The notes: generated by a model not told the origin, from the sequence alone. A DNA stretch of 64,000 nucleotides from CBDATW01 sp965200605 (GCA_965200605.1 CBDATW010000002.1:124001-188000); one strand, 5' to 3'. Positions 51,228 through 63,410 are shown, counted from the stretch's first letter. Numbers and translations are program-made.

Positions 51228-52437
51228 TTGATACCAACTTTCCAACAATATGTTGAGGGGTTTTATTTTTTAATAATTTAATAAATTTATCAACATCTTT
51301 TTTATCATTATAAATTGCAAATGATATTCTAGCAGAATGATTATTTGGGGCAAAATTTGTAAGCTTGGCACACATATCTCCTGCTCTTAGAGCTATGTTA
51401 TTTTTTCCAAGATAATCCACTAAATCTTGGGGAGGTATTCCTTTAAAATTAAAAACAATGGTTGTGGATTTAACACTACTATTATAAATTTCAATATTAT
51501 CAAGTTTTTCCATTTGTCTTAAAGCATATTTTCTAAGAGAATAAACATGTTTGCTAATTTTGTTAACATCAATTTTATTAATTCATTTACAAACTTCTCC
51601 AGTAGCAATTATTGCTGGAATGTTTTGTGTACCATATTCATAACAATATGGAATAGGTTTTAGTTCCATTTTTCCATCTATGTTACATTTGTTAGTAGAT
51701 GAACCAGCAAGAATTACAGGAGGAAATTTTTCTAGTGTAGCATACTTGCCATACATTACTCCAATTCCTGGTGGAGCATATACTTTATGAGGCCCTCAGA
51801 TAAAAAAATCAACATTTCATTTATTACATTCCAGTTTATTTAAAGCTGCATATTGCGCTCCATCAACAACTGAAATAATATTATTTTTTCTACAAATTTT
51901 AGCAATTTTTGCAATTTCTCTTTTTTGACCAGTAACATTAGTTGCTCCACTAAATGCAATAACTTTAGTTTTTTTATTAATATACTTGTTAATAATGCTA
52001 TGTAGTTTTTGATTATTTTTTAACTTAATAATAATTAATTTTGCTTTTTTCTCTTTTGCTATTTTTAATCATGGCATATGGTTGGCACTATGCTCATGAT
52101 TATTAATTATGATTTGATCTCCTGACTTTATAATAGATTTAATTATTTGCGAAACATTGTGTAAAAGGGATGATGTTCCATATGAAAAAATAACTTCTTT
52201 GGGACTACAACCCATAAATTGTGCAACATTTTTTCTTGCTTCTTGCAGTTTTTGATTATTAATTTTTGATCAACTAAAATCAGAATCAAAGAAATTTGAA
52301 GTTGATTTAGACATATAATCATTAACAGCTTCAATTGCAAATTTATGCTTTAAACTAGTAGTGGCATTATCAAAATAAACAAAATCTTTTTGATTTTGAA
52401 AAATGGGAAATTCTTTTCTTATTTGTTTTATGTTCAT
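51220..52437 (-). CDS. sufS: Cysteine desulfurase SufS
   Basis: SufS is a PLP enzyme that takes sulfur from cysteine for Fe-S clusters and tRNA thiolation. The 405-residue protein has FVYFDNATTSLKH, the EHSANHMPW segment, VDGAQYAALN, the PLP-lysine motif WGPHKVYAPPGIGVMYG and the catalytic cysteine in LRAGDMCAKL. Many TGA tryptophans break it under the standard code. The start at 52437 has GGAGAAAGC. It diverges from the HIT gene. Confidence 0.95.
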
Positions 52438-52505
52438 GCTTTCTCCATTTAATGATTATAACAAATGCATCAATTATTTTGTATAATATATTTAGGGAGG
52501 AAGCT

Positions 52506-52886
52506 ATGAATTGCTTATTTTGTAAAATAGTTAATAAAGAAATACCATCACACAAAGTTTTTGAAGATAAAAACTTTTATGCTTTTTTAGATATTTCACC
52601 GCTTAACCAAGGTCATACACTATTAATTCCTAAAAATCATTTTAAGAATTTACTTGAAGCTGATGATAAAACTGTTGCATTAGCAAATGATGTAATTAAA
52701 AAAATTGATATGGTATTTAAAGATAAATTAAAAAATGAAGGGCTGACTGTTATAACCAATAATAACTTAGGTCAGGAAATAAAACATCTTCACTGACATT
52801 TAATACCACGATATCAAGATGAAAATTATAAATTAGCACAACCAGTGAAAATGAATGTTGATGAATTACATAAAAAACTAGCATAG
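52506..52886 (+). CDS. HIT-family nucleotide-binding protein
   Basis: The 126-residue HIT (HinT-like) protein has CLFCKIVNKEIPSHKV, FLDISPLNQGHTLLIPK and the catalytic KHLHWHLIPRY (HxHxH, the W being TGA). It hydrolyses nucleoside phosphoramidates or similar adducts. The start at 52506 has a strong GGGAGGAAGC site and an upstream TATAAT. An earlier ATG lacks a site. Confidence 0.94.
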
Positions 52887-52895
52887 CTAGTTTTT
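52873..52895. terminator. Bidirectional terminator after the HIT gene
   Basis: AAAAACTAG and CTAGTTTTT form a nine-base-pair stem with a five-base loop, overlapping the HIT stop codon, in the gap to the converging Trk gene. Confidence 0.7.
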
Positions 52896-52898
52896 ATT

Positions 52899-54458
52899 TT
52901 ATGATATCAAAATATCTTCTTCTCCATATATAACTTCATTTTCTGCAATAACATTTTTTTTAATATTTCTTGAAAGAAATGAAAATAGAACCGTAATACC
53001 AAGTTGCCCAATTATCATTAATACAATAATTACTGAAAGAGAAATTTTTCCCAGCAAGGGGGTGATACCTGATGAAAGCCCAGTTGTTCCAAAGGCAGAT
53101 GAAACTTCAAAAAACACATTATTAAAGGTATAAAGATCACTTTTTAACAACGGGGGGAGGGTTGAGTGGGTATCTAAAATAATAATAACTGTAGCAATTC
53201 ATAAGAGTCCTATTGATGAAAACATGATAATTAAAGCTTGGAAAACAGTTTTGGATGGAACTCTATGTTTAAAAGCAAAAACCCTATTACCATTTTGTTT
53301 ATAAAAAGTATAGAATATGGCTAGCATAGCAATAGCAAATGTTGTTGTTCTAATTCCTCCGGCAGTTGATGCAGGCGATGAACCAATTCACATCATTGTT
53401 GATCAAAGCATTTTAGTTGATTCTTGGAATTCTATGATGGGAATAATTGAAAACCCAGCATTTCTAGTTGAAAAAGTTGTAAAAATAATTGAATTGATAA
53501 TTTCAAATTTACTACGAGTGTTGCCTGCTGAAATACTTTGTGATGTTGCTAGTTTTCACAATGAATTTTGATCATTACTTGAAATTTCAAATCATATGGC
53601 AAGAATTAATCCCACAATAAAAATTATAAAATAAGTTATAGTTGTAATTTTTGTAAATAAAGATCACTTAAATATTTTTTCTACTTTTTTACGTTTATGA
53701 TTAATGTATCTTGAAATATCATTAATAACAGGGAAACCAATTCCTCCAATTATAATTAATATAATAATAATAAATTGAACTCAAAGATCATCTTTAAATA
53801 CTGCAAATGAATTGGGCCCAATAATATCAAAACCAGCATTATTTAATGCAGAAACTGAATGAAATAGGGCATATCAAAGAGATTGGAATGGGTTTTTATG
53901 CATAATTTCTAATCCTGGCTGGGCTTTAAAGTAGAAGTAAGGTGTTAGAGCTAAAATACCAAAAAGAGTTGATCATAAAATTGCTTTAAAAGCTGCAATA
54001 AAAACATCAGTAGATTCTCCTAGTTTAGAAGACCCTCTTTCATTTTTAAACATAATAATCTCATTTAAACCAATTGCTTTTCCAAATAATCTTAAAATGA
54101 TTATTTTAATAGCAATAATACCAACTCCACCAGTAAATATTAGAAATAAAATAATTATTTTACCAAATATGGTAAATTGAGTAGCAGTCGTTGTTATGGT
54201 TAATCCTGTATCAGAAAAAGCAGATGCAGCGGTAAACAAGGCATCAAAAAATGTATATGGTTCTCCGTTAGTTTTAATGCCTGATTGTAATGCCAAAGGC
54301 GTTGATAGCAGCAATGCTCCTATTACAATTAGCATTAAATATCCTCTTAGAAATTTTGAAGAACTTTTCTTTGGAAATAAAAACTTTTTCAAAAATATCA
54401 AGATGGATTCAATAAACGAGCGAATGTAAGTTTTGTCTTTTTGATTTTGATTTAACAT
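52899..54458 (-). CDS. Potassium uptake channel subunit, TrkH/KtrB family
   Basis: The 519-residue membrane protein has repeated M1-P-M2 units of the Trk/Ktr family. The first pore segment is FDALFTAASAFSDTGLTITTT, and the last is FEVSSAFGTTGLSSGITPLLG. About eight to ten membrane helices are present, with an N-terminal cytoplasmic stretch (IRSFIESILIFLKKFLFPKK). Numerous tryptophans are TGA. The ATG at 54458 has an extended -10 (TGTTATAAT) 12 bases upstream but no Shine-Dalgarno, so the leader is very short. It diverges from its RCK partner. Confidence 0.92.
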
Positions 54459-54522
54459 TTTACTAAAAATATTATAACAAATTAAGATAATAGAGTATAA
54501 TTTATATGAGGTATTTTTAAAA

Positions 54523-55179
54523 ATGAAAAAAGATTATTGCGTTATTGGGATCGGTCGTTTTGGAAAATCTGTTATTAATACACTAGTAGATAATAATCTA
54601 TCTGTTATGGCACTAGACAATAATAGAAAACTAATTGATGAGATTGCACCAAAGGTTGCATTTTCAACTTATATTGATTCTACAAACATTAAATCACTAC
54701 AAGATGTGGGTATTAAATCATTTTCACATGTCTTTGTAACAATTGGTGAAAATGTTGAAGCCTCAATTATGACTTGTGCTGCACTTGTTGAGCTTGGAGT
54801 TAAAAACATTACTGCTCGTGCCAAAAACCCAGAACATGAAATGGTGCTTAGAAAAATGGGAGTAAATGATGTAGTTAGACCAGAGGAAATAACAGGTTCA
54901 TCGGTTGCTGTTAGAATTTCTACATCATCATCATCACAAATTATTGCTATTACTAAAAGAATTTCCATTATCACTATTGTCGTTGGAGACAAAATGTCTG
55001 GATTTAAAGTTAGCGATTGTAGAACATTAAAAAGTGAAAAAGCTTCACTTAGTGCCATTACTAGAAAAAATAAAACAATTTGACCTACTGAAGATACAGT
55101 TATTCATAGTGGTGATAAAGTACACATTGTAGCTCCAAATAAATCTGTAGGAGAAATAGAAAAAGAATTTGCTAGATAA
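54523..55179 (+). CDS. Potassium uptake RCK subunit, TrkA/KtrA family
   Basis: The 218-residue cytoplasmic protein regulates the Trk/Ktr channel. The Rossmann RCK-N domain starts YCVIGIGRFGKSVINTL (GxGxxG) and has ALDNNRKLIDEI and IDSTNIKSL, then the RCK-C region (ISIITIVVGDKMSGFKVSD). The start at 54523 has ATGAGGTATTTTT and an upstream TATAAT. The final residues follow a TGA tryptophan at 55081. It is divergent from the channel gene. Confidence 0.93.
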
Positions 55180-55182
55180 TAC

Positions 55183-55208
55183 AAAAGTTGGATATCCAAC
55201 TTTTTTTT
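55183..55208. terminator. Bidirectional terminator between the RCK gene and gatB
   Basis: AAAAGTTGGATATCCAACTTTT is a perfect 22-base palindrome followed by T's on both sides, in the gap between convergent genes. Confidence 0.75.
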
Positions 55209-56601
55209 ATTTACTTAAAGCTTTTTTAACTAATTGCATTGTTTTGTTTGGATTAGCTTTACCCTTGGTTTCTTTCATAATTTGACCCATTAATTGTTTT
55301 TCTACTCTTTGGGGCCTATCTTTATACGTAGCTTTTAAATCATCATTAATTAATTTATTAATTAATTCTAAAATTACATCATCAGTAATAAATTCAATTT
55401 TGTGTTTTAAAAATACTTTTTCTAGTGCCAGGTTATTTTTTACTAAATCACTTAGGACTTTTTTATAAACATCACTTGATGTTTGTTCTTTAACCACTCT
55501 ATTAATAAATTGACTATATTTTTTTGCATCTAACATATTTTCTTTAGTATTTTTAATAATTGGACTTAAGTCATTTAATAAAATTTTAAAATAATCTTGT
55601 GGATTTTGACCATAGTTTTCAAATTCAATAATATACTTTTTAAGTTCAAATTGATTAATAATCTCATTAACTTCCTTATTACTAAATTTCAATTCTTTTA
55701 ATTTATTTTTAAAAGCAATAGCATTAAAACTTATATCATCAATGGCTCCTTGGATAAAATCATCTGATATGGTAATTGTTCCAATATTAGTTTCTCTAAT
55801 ATAGCGATAATCAATAGCATCAGCTTTTGAACGCATCAAAATTGTAGTTTGACTTTTTTCACAAAATCTTCTTGTCTCCTGATTTACTTTTTGATTTTTA
55901 TCTAAAATATTAATTTGTCTTTGAATTTCAAATTCAATTGCTTTTTTAATGTTGGCAGTTGAATTCAAGTTTTTAATCTCTACTCTGTTACCAAACTCTT
56001 TTGAAGTTTTGTTATTTAATGAAATATTAATATCACACCTTAGTGATCCCTCTTCCATTTTGGCATTAGAGATTTTGGCATAAAACATTAATTGCTTAAT
56101 TGTCTTTACATATTCAATTACATCTTCTATCTTATTGAAATCTGGTCCAGTTACTATTTCTAAAAGCGGATTACCACAGCGATTATAATCGATTAGTAAT
56201 TTATTATCTTTTTTTATTGTTTTGGCAGTATCCTCTTCAATATGGGCTCTTTGAATAGTGATATCTTTATTATTAATTCTAATTTTACCATTTAAGCCAA
56301 TAGGATAAAAATTTTGAGTAATTTGAAATCCTTTTGGTAAATCATGATAGTAATAATGTTTTCTATCAAAACGTAATTTATAATCAATTTCTAAACCAAG
56401 TAAATGACAAGCCTTTATTGCCAAAATAATAGCTTGTTTATTAACTTGGGGCATAGCTCCTGGATATCCTAGCACTACATTATCAACTGATGTATTTGGT
56501 TTTAAACCAAATTCTATTGGTTGACCAGAGAACATTTTTGTTTTAGTTAGCATTTCAAGGTGGATTTCAATTCCCATAACTACATTATAATTATTCATCA
56601 T
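55207..56601 (-). CDS. gatB: Asp-tRNA(Asn)/Glu-tRNA(Gln) amidotransferase subunit B
   Basis: GatB binds the misacylated tRNA in the GatCAB complex. The 464-residue protein has MGIEIHLEMLTKTKMFSGQP, NTSVDNVVLGYPGAMPQVN, RKHYYYHDLPKGFQITQNFYPIG (in part), DYNRCGNPLLEIVT, and a C-terminal YqeY-like tail domain (QLMGQIMKETKGKANPN). The tandem ATGs at 56601 and 56598 overlap gatA by 11 bases; AGGGGGG precedes them. Confidence 0.97.
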   Translation of the reverse strand: MMNNYNVVMGIEIHLEMLTKTKMFSGQPIEFGLKPNTSVDNVVLGYPGAMPQVNKQAIILAIKACHLLGLEIDYKLRFDRKHYYYHDLPKGFQITQNFYPIGLNGKIRINNKDITIQRAHIEEDTAKTIKKDNKLLIDYNRCGNPLLEIVTGPDFNKIEDVIEYVKTIKQLMFYAKISNAKMEEGSLRCDINISLNNKTSKEFGNRVEIKNLNSTANIKKAIEFEIQRQINILDKNQKVNQETRRFCEKSQTTILMRSKADAIDYRYIRETNIGTITISDDFIQGAIDDISFNAIAFKNKLKELKFSNKEVNEIINQFELKKYIIEFENYGQNPQDYFKILLNDLSPIIKNTKENMLDAKKYSQFINRVVKEQTSSDVYKKVLSDLVKNNLALEKVFLKHKIEFITDDVILELINKLINDDLKATYKDRPQRVEKQLMGQIMKETKGKANPNKTMQLVKKALSK

Positions 56602-57970
56602 TATTCCCCCCTATTAGATTTTCTAAACCATAGGCAAAATCTAATAATTTTTGATCTTCAAAAATTTGGGCTGCCATTTCAATAGAAATGGTTTGATTAT
56701 CTAATTTATCATATGGTAGTGTAATTGCAGGTGAACCATTAAAATTTCAAAGTACAAATCAATTGGGATTAAACTCTGATCCAAGTGAAGTTCTAATTGT
56801 TGAATCTTCTACTTTTGGAGCTCTTGTAGAAGCTGGAGATAATACAATATCATATTTTTTAAATATATCATTGCAAAAATCAATTAATACTGTTCTTACC
56901 TTTTTAGCCTTAATAAATACTTTATTAATATTTTCTTCAAAAAGCTGCCCTGAACCAACTGTGATTCTATCTTTTACTAATTCTGTAAACAAATCTGTTC
57001 TCTTTTGTTTCATATCATTAAAAATATCATCATTAATTTTAATATCTGAAAATGCCAGACCATTAATTGAGGCAAGTTGTGACATGCCTTCAGAAAATGA
57101 AATAGCTTGATATGCTGGATATAAAATTCTTAAAAAATCTTTTTTAATAGAAATCTCTTCAACAATAGCTCCACTTTTTTTTAATTTATCAATTAAAATA
57201 TCAAATTTCTCTAAGTACTCTTTTGAAAAAATAATTTTTCTTTCTTTAAAAATAGCAATTTTTTTATCTTTAAATGATGGTTGCAAATTTTTAAAATAAT
57301 TTTCTTTTTTTACATTAGCTGATGTAAAATCTTTTTTGTCATATCCTGCAGTTATTTCTAATAACAAAGCATTATCTGCAACATTAGTTGTAACAAATCC
57401 TACAGTATCAAATGAGGGAGCAAATGCATGGAGTCCATATCTGGAAATTAAGCCATATGTTGGTTTAAATCCAATTGTCTTATTTGATCAAGCAGATGGT
57501 TGCCTTGCTGAGTCACCTGTATCAGAGGCAAGAGCAAAAGGAACAACACCTTCATCAACTCCCACTGTAGAACCAGATGATGAGCCTCCAATTATATGTA
57601 AGGGAAGGTCTTGTCTTTTAACAGGGCCAAATCCAGATGTTAAACCAGTACCACCCATGCCAAATTCATCTAAATTAGTTTTACCAACTGGAATAGCACC
57701 AGCTGCTATTAATTTTTCAAGCACTGTAGCACTAGTAATTGAAGTGTGATTTTTTAAAGTTTTTGATCCTGAAGTAGTTTTAAAACCTTTAAAATCAAAA
57801 TTATCTTTGATTAAAAAGGGCACATTTGCCAATGGGCCTTGGGGATTTTGGCATTTAAAATCTTTATTGTAGAGTTCAATAAGAAAATTAGTGTCTTTGT
57901 TTAATTCTTGGGCTTTTTTAAATGATGTTTTGTAATTTTGGTTATTTAGATAATCTTTAATACTATTCAT
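56591..57970 (-). CDS. gatA: Asp-tRNA(Asn)/Glu-tRNA(Gln) amidotransferase subunit A
   Basis: GatA releases ammonia from glutamine in GatCAB. The 459-residue amidase has the Ser-cisSer-Lys catalytic region: PFLIKDNF with the lysine, GGSSSGSTVGVDEG and ASDTGDSARQPSAW. I chose the ATG at 57970, where GGAGTCAAAA is well placed; an ATG four codons earlier is inside gatC's end. It overlaps gatC and gatB. An in-frame TGA tryptophan lies at the active-site block. Confidence 0.96.
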
Positions 57971-58235
57971 TTTTGACTCCATTAATTACAACATAACTAT
58001 CTTTATTTAATTTAACATTTTTCTTAAAATCATCATAATTATTATTATCAACTTCATCTTCTCTTAGAAATGTTCTATCCAATTTATAAGGAAAATCAGA
58101 TGGCTCAACATTTTTTGTATCAATTAACTCTAATTGCCTAAATGCATTGGTAATAATTTTATAATTCTTTGCTAATTCTTTTTCATCATTAGAATCATTT
58201 AAAAGAGCATTTTCTCTAATTATTTTAAAATCCAT
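57963..58235 (-). CDS. gatC: Asp-tRNA(Asn)/Glu-tRNA(Gln) amidotransferase subunit C
   Basis: GatC is the small clamp between GatA and GatB. The 90-residue protein has the family pattern LEL(I)DTKNVEPSDFPYKLDRTFLREDEV near residues 40-65. The ATG at 58235 has AAAGGATATAGT and begins DFKIIREN. It starts one base after the ligA stop. Confidence 0.85.
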   Translation of the reverse strand: MDFKIIRENALLNDSNDEKELAKNYKIITNAFRQLELIDTKNVEPSDFPYKLDRTFLREDEVDNNNYDDFKKNVKLNKDSYVVINGVKNE

Positions 58236-58236
58236 A

Positions 58237-60234
58237 CTATATCCTTTCTTTAAGATAATTATCATAAATTATTTTAATATTTAATTCTTGGGCTTTTTTA
58301 AATTTAGAACCTGGATCACTCCCTAGTAATACAAAATCAGTATTTTTAGAAACTGCACTTGAAACTTTTCCACCATGTTTTTCTATAATATCTTTATAAA
58401 AATTACGTGGTTTTTCAAATTTTCCAGTAATAACAAAGGTTTTATTGCTAATACCTTCTATATTTATTATATTATGATTTTGATAAGAAATGTTTTGTCC
58501 TTGTTTGATTAAAAATTCAATCAATGCTCTATTTTCATTATTTTGTACTCAACTAAATAGTGAAAAAGCAATTTTATCTCCTATTTCAAAAATTGATTTT
58601 AATTCTTCAACATCACCAATATTTAATATTTTTTCAAAAGAATTAAAGTTTTGGGCAATTACTTTAGCTGATTTTGATCCAATATGCTTGATTCCAAGAC
58701 CAAACAATAATCGTTCTAATCCTAGTTTTTTGGCAGATTTAATTTCATCAATTAAATTTTGAGTGCTTTTTTCTCCAAAGTTATAAAGGGCCAAAATATC
58801 ATTTTTATAATTTTCTATTAGATATATATCTTTAATTGATTTTAAATAATCTAAATCATAAAATTTTCTTATTACTTTTTCGCCAAGTCCAGTTATGTTC
58901 ATTGCTTTTCTAGAAGTAAAATGAATAAGAGATTGAATTGCTTTTTCTTTACAATTTTGATTTAAACAAAATTGATCAACATCATTGGAATTTTTAACTA
59001 AAAGTGAATTGCAACCAGGACAGTTATTTGCCATTTTTCAAGCAATTGTATTTTGAGATCTTTTGTTTACAACTACTTTTAATACCTCAGGAATAATATC
59101 TCCTGCTTTATTAATAATGACATAATCATTAATTCTGATATCTTTTTTTTGGATAAATTCAGCATTATGAAGAGTTGCAGCAGAAACAATAGTTCCAGCT
59201 ATCCTGATTGGCTCAAGTTTTGCATTATATGTTATTTTTCCTGTTCTTCCAACTGTTGGGAAAATATCTAAAATAATTGTTTCTACTTTTTCAGTTGGCA
59301 ATTTATAAGCAATTGATCATTTGGGGTGTTTTACTGTAGAGCCAATTTGATCTCTGATATTTAGCAAATTAACCTTAATAACTACTCCATCAATTTCAAA
59401 AGGAAAATCATTTCTTGTTTTGACAATTTCTTTTACTTGAAAAATAACTTCTTCAATGTTTTGACACACTTTATTAAAAGGTGAAATACCAGCTTTATTA
59501 TTTTTTAAATAACTAAGAATTTGGTCTTGGGTTTTTATGTCAAGTTCTTCACAATTAGAAATTCAATACAAAAAGGCTTGGAGATTTCTTGATTTTGAAA
59601 TATTTGAATCAAGAACTCTAAGAGATCCAGCTGCTGCATTTCTTGGGTTTGCAAATAATTTTTCATTATTTTTAGCTTTTTTCTTATTGATATTTTCAAA
59701 TTCTTTTTTTGATAAAAATACCTCACCTCTTATTTCAAAGTTTTCAATATCATTATCTACTGATAATGGTATAGAGTGAATTTTAACAATATTATCAGTA
59801 ATTTTTTCACCTGTTGTTCCATCACCTCTAGTTGCAGCATATTTAATTTTTCCTTTTTGATAAACTATCGATACTGCAAGTCCATCAATTTTTAATTCCA
59901 CAAAATATTCAACATTAGATAAATTAGAAGCTTTTTTAATATCTTGATCAAACTTTCTTAAATCATCATAATTAAATGCATTGCCAAGTGATAACATTGG
60001 ATATTGATGATCTACTTTTTCAAAGGCATCTAAAATTTTTCCTCCTACCCTTTGACTTGGAGAGTCACTAGATGCATATTGGGGGTGCTTTTGTTCAAGT
60101 TCTATAAGCTTGACAATGGAAGCATCATAAAGCTCATCAGAGACAATTGGCTGATCTAAAACATAATATTGATACCCTCATTTATTTAGTTTTTCTTTTA
60201 GCTCATTAATTTCTTTTAATATTAAATTATTCAT
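58237..60234 (-). CDS. ligA: NAD-dependent DNA ligase
   Basis: LigA seals nicks in replication and repair. The 665-residue protein is full length: Ia domain, the adenylation domain with ELKIDGLAVS (lysine nucleophile), TRGDGTTGEKIT and FEIRGEVFL, the OB fold (VGRTGKITYNAKLEPI), the zinc finger (CPGCNSLL and FCLNQNCKEKA), helix-hairpin-helix repeats (ITGLGEKVIRKF) and a C-terminal BRCT domain (KTFVITGKFEKPRNFYKDIIEKHGGKVSS, in part). The ATG at 60234 lies just after the small membrane gene. Several TGA tryptophans occur. Confidence 0.97.
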
Positions 60235-60236
60235 AA

Positions 60237-60662
60237 TTACTCAGAACGATAAACTCGATGGGCATTTTTACGTTTTTGATATTCATCATGATTTTTATTA
60301 ATGGAGTATCTTTGATCAATGTTTTTAACTTCATTTGAAAGATTAATATATTTAATTTTAAGTTTAATAACCATTAAAAATAATCCAAAGGCTAATATTG
60401 ATATTAAAGTAATAATAAAGTTTTTAGAGCCAAATTTATTGATTTGATAAAATAATCAATTAAATCCAAAACCAATAGTATAAAAGCTAATTGCAATAAA
60501 AGATCCAATTAATAATATAAAACTCAAAAATGCATTTTTTTCAAAAAGAGTGCTATGGTCATTAGTGTTTTTTAAAATAAAAATTGTTAAAGCAAAGACA
60601 AGTGCTCAAATTATGTATAAAATTAAATTAATATTATCTGATATTATATTTAGAAAAATCAT
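60237..60662 (-). CDS. DUF2304-like small membrane protein
   Basis: The 141-residue product has about three hydrophobic segments (LNLILYIIWALVFALTIFIL; FLSFILLIGSFIAISFYTIG; FIITLISILAFGLFLMVI) followed by a basic, cytoplasmic tail (KNHDEYQKRKNAHRVYRSE). Its stop codon overlaps the ligA start region, and its ATG overlaps the glycosyltransferase stop as TAATG. Small three-helix DUF2304 proteins frequently follow GT2 enzymes, probably as membrane partners. That identity here rests on size, topology and position, not on sequence. Confidence 0.65.
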
Positions 60663-61336
60663 TATTTACCTCTTTTCTCTTTTGAATTTAAAAATCTATG
60701 GGCAAAACCATGGGCTAAGGCTTCTAAAATACTGTTTTTAATAAAATATTTATTTTTAGTATTTTGCGAATAAATAACTGGAACTTCTTTTAGTGTAAAT
60801 CCTTGCTTGATTTGATCTGAAATAAAGCTAGTTGTTAACATTTTGTGCTTAGTTGAAATCATATTTCTAATAATTCTAATACTAATTGCACTTAAACCTG
60901 ATGTGGGATCAAAAACTTTTTTTTGATTATTATTTTTAATAATATTGCTATGAATTTTTTGAGCAGTATTTAATTTTGAATAAGATGAATATCTTGCACC
61001 AATGATAATATCAAATTTTTCATCAAAATAAGTAAGAAGTGTGTCAATATCTTTGGCTGAATAAAAACCTGATCCATCCATTCTAACTGCATACTGATAA
61101 CCATGTTCTAAAGCAAATTTATAACCAGTCTCAAGTGCTATTTCAATTCCATGATGAGAAGAAAGTGAAATAATATTATAATCTTTTTCTTTACAAATTT
61201 TAGCTGTTAAATCACTTGAACCATCATCAATTATGATATATTCGCCATTAGGTTTGGTAATTTTAAAATCACGGATGATAGAAACAATATTTTTTTCTGC
61301 ATTATATACAGGAATTATAACTATAGTATCTCTCAT
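60662..61336 (-). CDS. Family 2 glycosyltransferase
   Basis: The 224-residue GT-A-type enzyme starts with VIIPVYNAEKNIVSIIRDF, then IIDDGSSDLTAKICKEK, and the DxD-like region AVRMDGSGFYSAKDIDTLL (MDGSG in place of MDADG). It resembles dolichyl-phosphate-mannose or polyprenyl-phosphate glucosyltransferases. No membrane segment is present within the protein. It is coupled with the DUF2304-like membrane gene and follows pcrA by three bases. In a wall-less cell a glycolipid or surface glycan role is plausible; the acceptor is unknown. Confidence 0.9.
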   Translation of the reverse strand: MRDTIVIIPVYNAEKNIVSIIRDFKITKPNGEYIIIDDGSSDLTAKICKEKDYNIISLSSHHGIEIALETGYKFALEHGYQYAVRMDGSGFYSAKDIDTLLTYFDEKFDIIIGARYSSYSKLNTAQKIHSNIIKNNNQKKVFDPTSGLSAISIRIIRNMISTKHKMLTTSFISDQIKQGFTLKEVPVIYSQNTKNKYFIKNSILEALAHGFAHRFLNSKEKRGK

Positions 61337-61339
61337 TAC

Positions 61340-63388
61340 TTACTCCTTTAGTTGTAGCGCCTTGTGATTAGACATCATTGTTTTAATACCATGCTCTTTA
61401 CCAAAATCAATTTCTACAATATCTCCACTTTTGGAAACCACAACTCCTGAACCAAAGACATCATGATATACCTTAGCTTCAATAGGTAATGTTTTTTCAT
61501 CTCATTGGGCTTCTGTTAAATATTTGGGATCAATAAAGTGGAAAAAAGAAGAAGGTTTCTTTTGTTTGGAATATGTTAGATATAGATATTCTTTGGCTCT
61601 GGTTGTAGCAACATAAAAAAGTCTTCTTTCCTCTTCTAGTTCTAGATCATTAATTGCTCTTGAATGAGGTAAAACTGTATCTGATAGTCCCATAACAAAA
61701 ACATGCTGTGATTCTGATCCTTTAGCTTTATGAATTGTCATTAATTTAACTGCTGCTTTAGTATCTAAATCTTCATTAATTCATTCTAAGGCAACATCTG
61801 AAAGATATTTTCCAACTGTTAGTTCATTATTTTTTTTGCAAAGTGATTTAATAGAAATAATCAATTCATTAACATTATCAAATCGAGCAAGATTTTTTGT
61901 ATCTTGGGAAAGAGTTGAAAGGAATCCTGATTCAGTTAACAATTCTTCAAAACCAGTAAAGAAGTTTTTATCAGCATCTGATGGAGATGTAGCAAAAGCC
62001 TTGATAAATTCTTCAATATTTTTTTTCTGTTTTGTAGAAAAATTACATAAACTTTGATGTTGAGTAATAATTTCTCAAAATGTTTTATTATGCTCCTTTG
62101 CAAGTTGTTTAATCAATAATAGTTTTTGATCACCAATACCTCTTTTGGGAGATGAAATAATTTGAATAAATGAAACATCATCTTTTTGAGAAGAAAATCT
62201 TAAATATGCCAGGGCTGTTTTAATTTCTTTTCTTTCAAAGAATCTAACACCACCAATAATTTTAAATGGAATAGATTGTGCCAGAAGGCTTGCTTCAATT
62301 GATCTGGAAATAAATTGTGAACGATATAAAATCATAATTTCATTTAAATCTGTTTTATTCTCTATTAATTGTTCTACTTTATGAGCAATTCATGAAGCTT
62401 CATCTTCTTCAGTAAAACCAGAATAAACAAATACTGGCTCTCCTTTGGGGTTATCAGTTTTTAAATCGCGATCAAATCTAATTTGATTTTTCTTAATAAA
62501 GTTTGAAGATAAACCTAGTATTGTTTTTGATGAACGATAATTTTTATTTAAATAAATTGTCTTAGTTTTAGGAAAATCATTTTCAAAATCAAAAATAATT
62601 TTAATATCTGCTCCTCTTCATGAATAAATATTTTGATCAGGATCACCTACAACTAATATGTTGTTATTAACACTTGCAAGTAATTTAATTAGTTTGTATT
62701 GGATAGCATTGGTATCTTGAAATTCATCAACATGGATGTATTTAAATTTAGCAGATACTGCTTCTCTTACACTTTTGCTTTTAGATAAAATTTCAACTGC
62801 AAAGGCAATTAGATCATCAAAATCAAGAGAATTATTTTTATTTTGGTGAATTAAATAATCTTCATAAATTTCTGCTTTAGTATTTTCTATTTTATCAATT
62901 GCCCGATCATAGGCCTCATCAATTGAAATACCATTGATTTTACAATTAGAAACATATGCAATAGCGCTATCAATATCAATAAGTGTTGAGGAAATTTTTA
63001 ATTCTTTATAAATTTTATTAACAAGAATTTTTTGGTCAGTACGATCCATAATTGTATAGTTACGAGTAAAATTACCTGATTTGATTTTATCAATATGTTT
63101 TCTAATTAATTTTGCGCAAAATGAATGATAGGTAGAAATAAATGGTTTTGCTTCTTGTAATTTAATAAAAGATTCAAGACGACTTTGCATTTCCTTTGCA
63201 CTTTTATTAGTAAAGGTAATACCTAAGATGGCTTTGGGATCAACTCCTGAATCAATTAGTGATGCTATTCTGGCAATAATAGTTTTAGTTTTACCAGAAC
63301 CTGGCCCAGCAATAATTCTAACTGGTCCTTTTATAGTATTAACAGCTAGTCTTTGTTGTTTGTTTAAAGTTTTTAGGATAGCAACCAT
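61340..63388 (-). CDS. pcrA: ATP-dependent DNA helicase PcrA/UvrD
   Basis: PcrA is a 3'-5' superfamily 1 helicase in repair and plasmid or phage replication. The 682-residue protein has motif I AGPGSGKTKTII, motif Ia GITFTNKSAKEM, motif II IHVDEFQDTN, motif III VVGDPDQNIYSW, and the late TIHKAKGSESQHVFVMGL and VATTRAKEYLYL. The C terminus ends in a Tudor-like region (VYHDVFGSGVVVSKSGDIVEIDF). GGAGGAAAC precedes the ATG and an extended -10 (TGATATAAT) lies at 63419-63411. TGA tryptophans interrupt it under the standard code. Confidence 0.96.
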
Positions 63389-63410
63389 GTTTCCTCCTAT
63401 TGATTATTTA

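Noticed and set aside
54669..55058. Open frame on the minus strand inside the RCK subunit gene
   Set aside because: It is antisense to a clear TrkA-type protein, has no binding site and no recognisable product.
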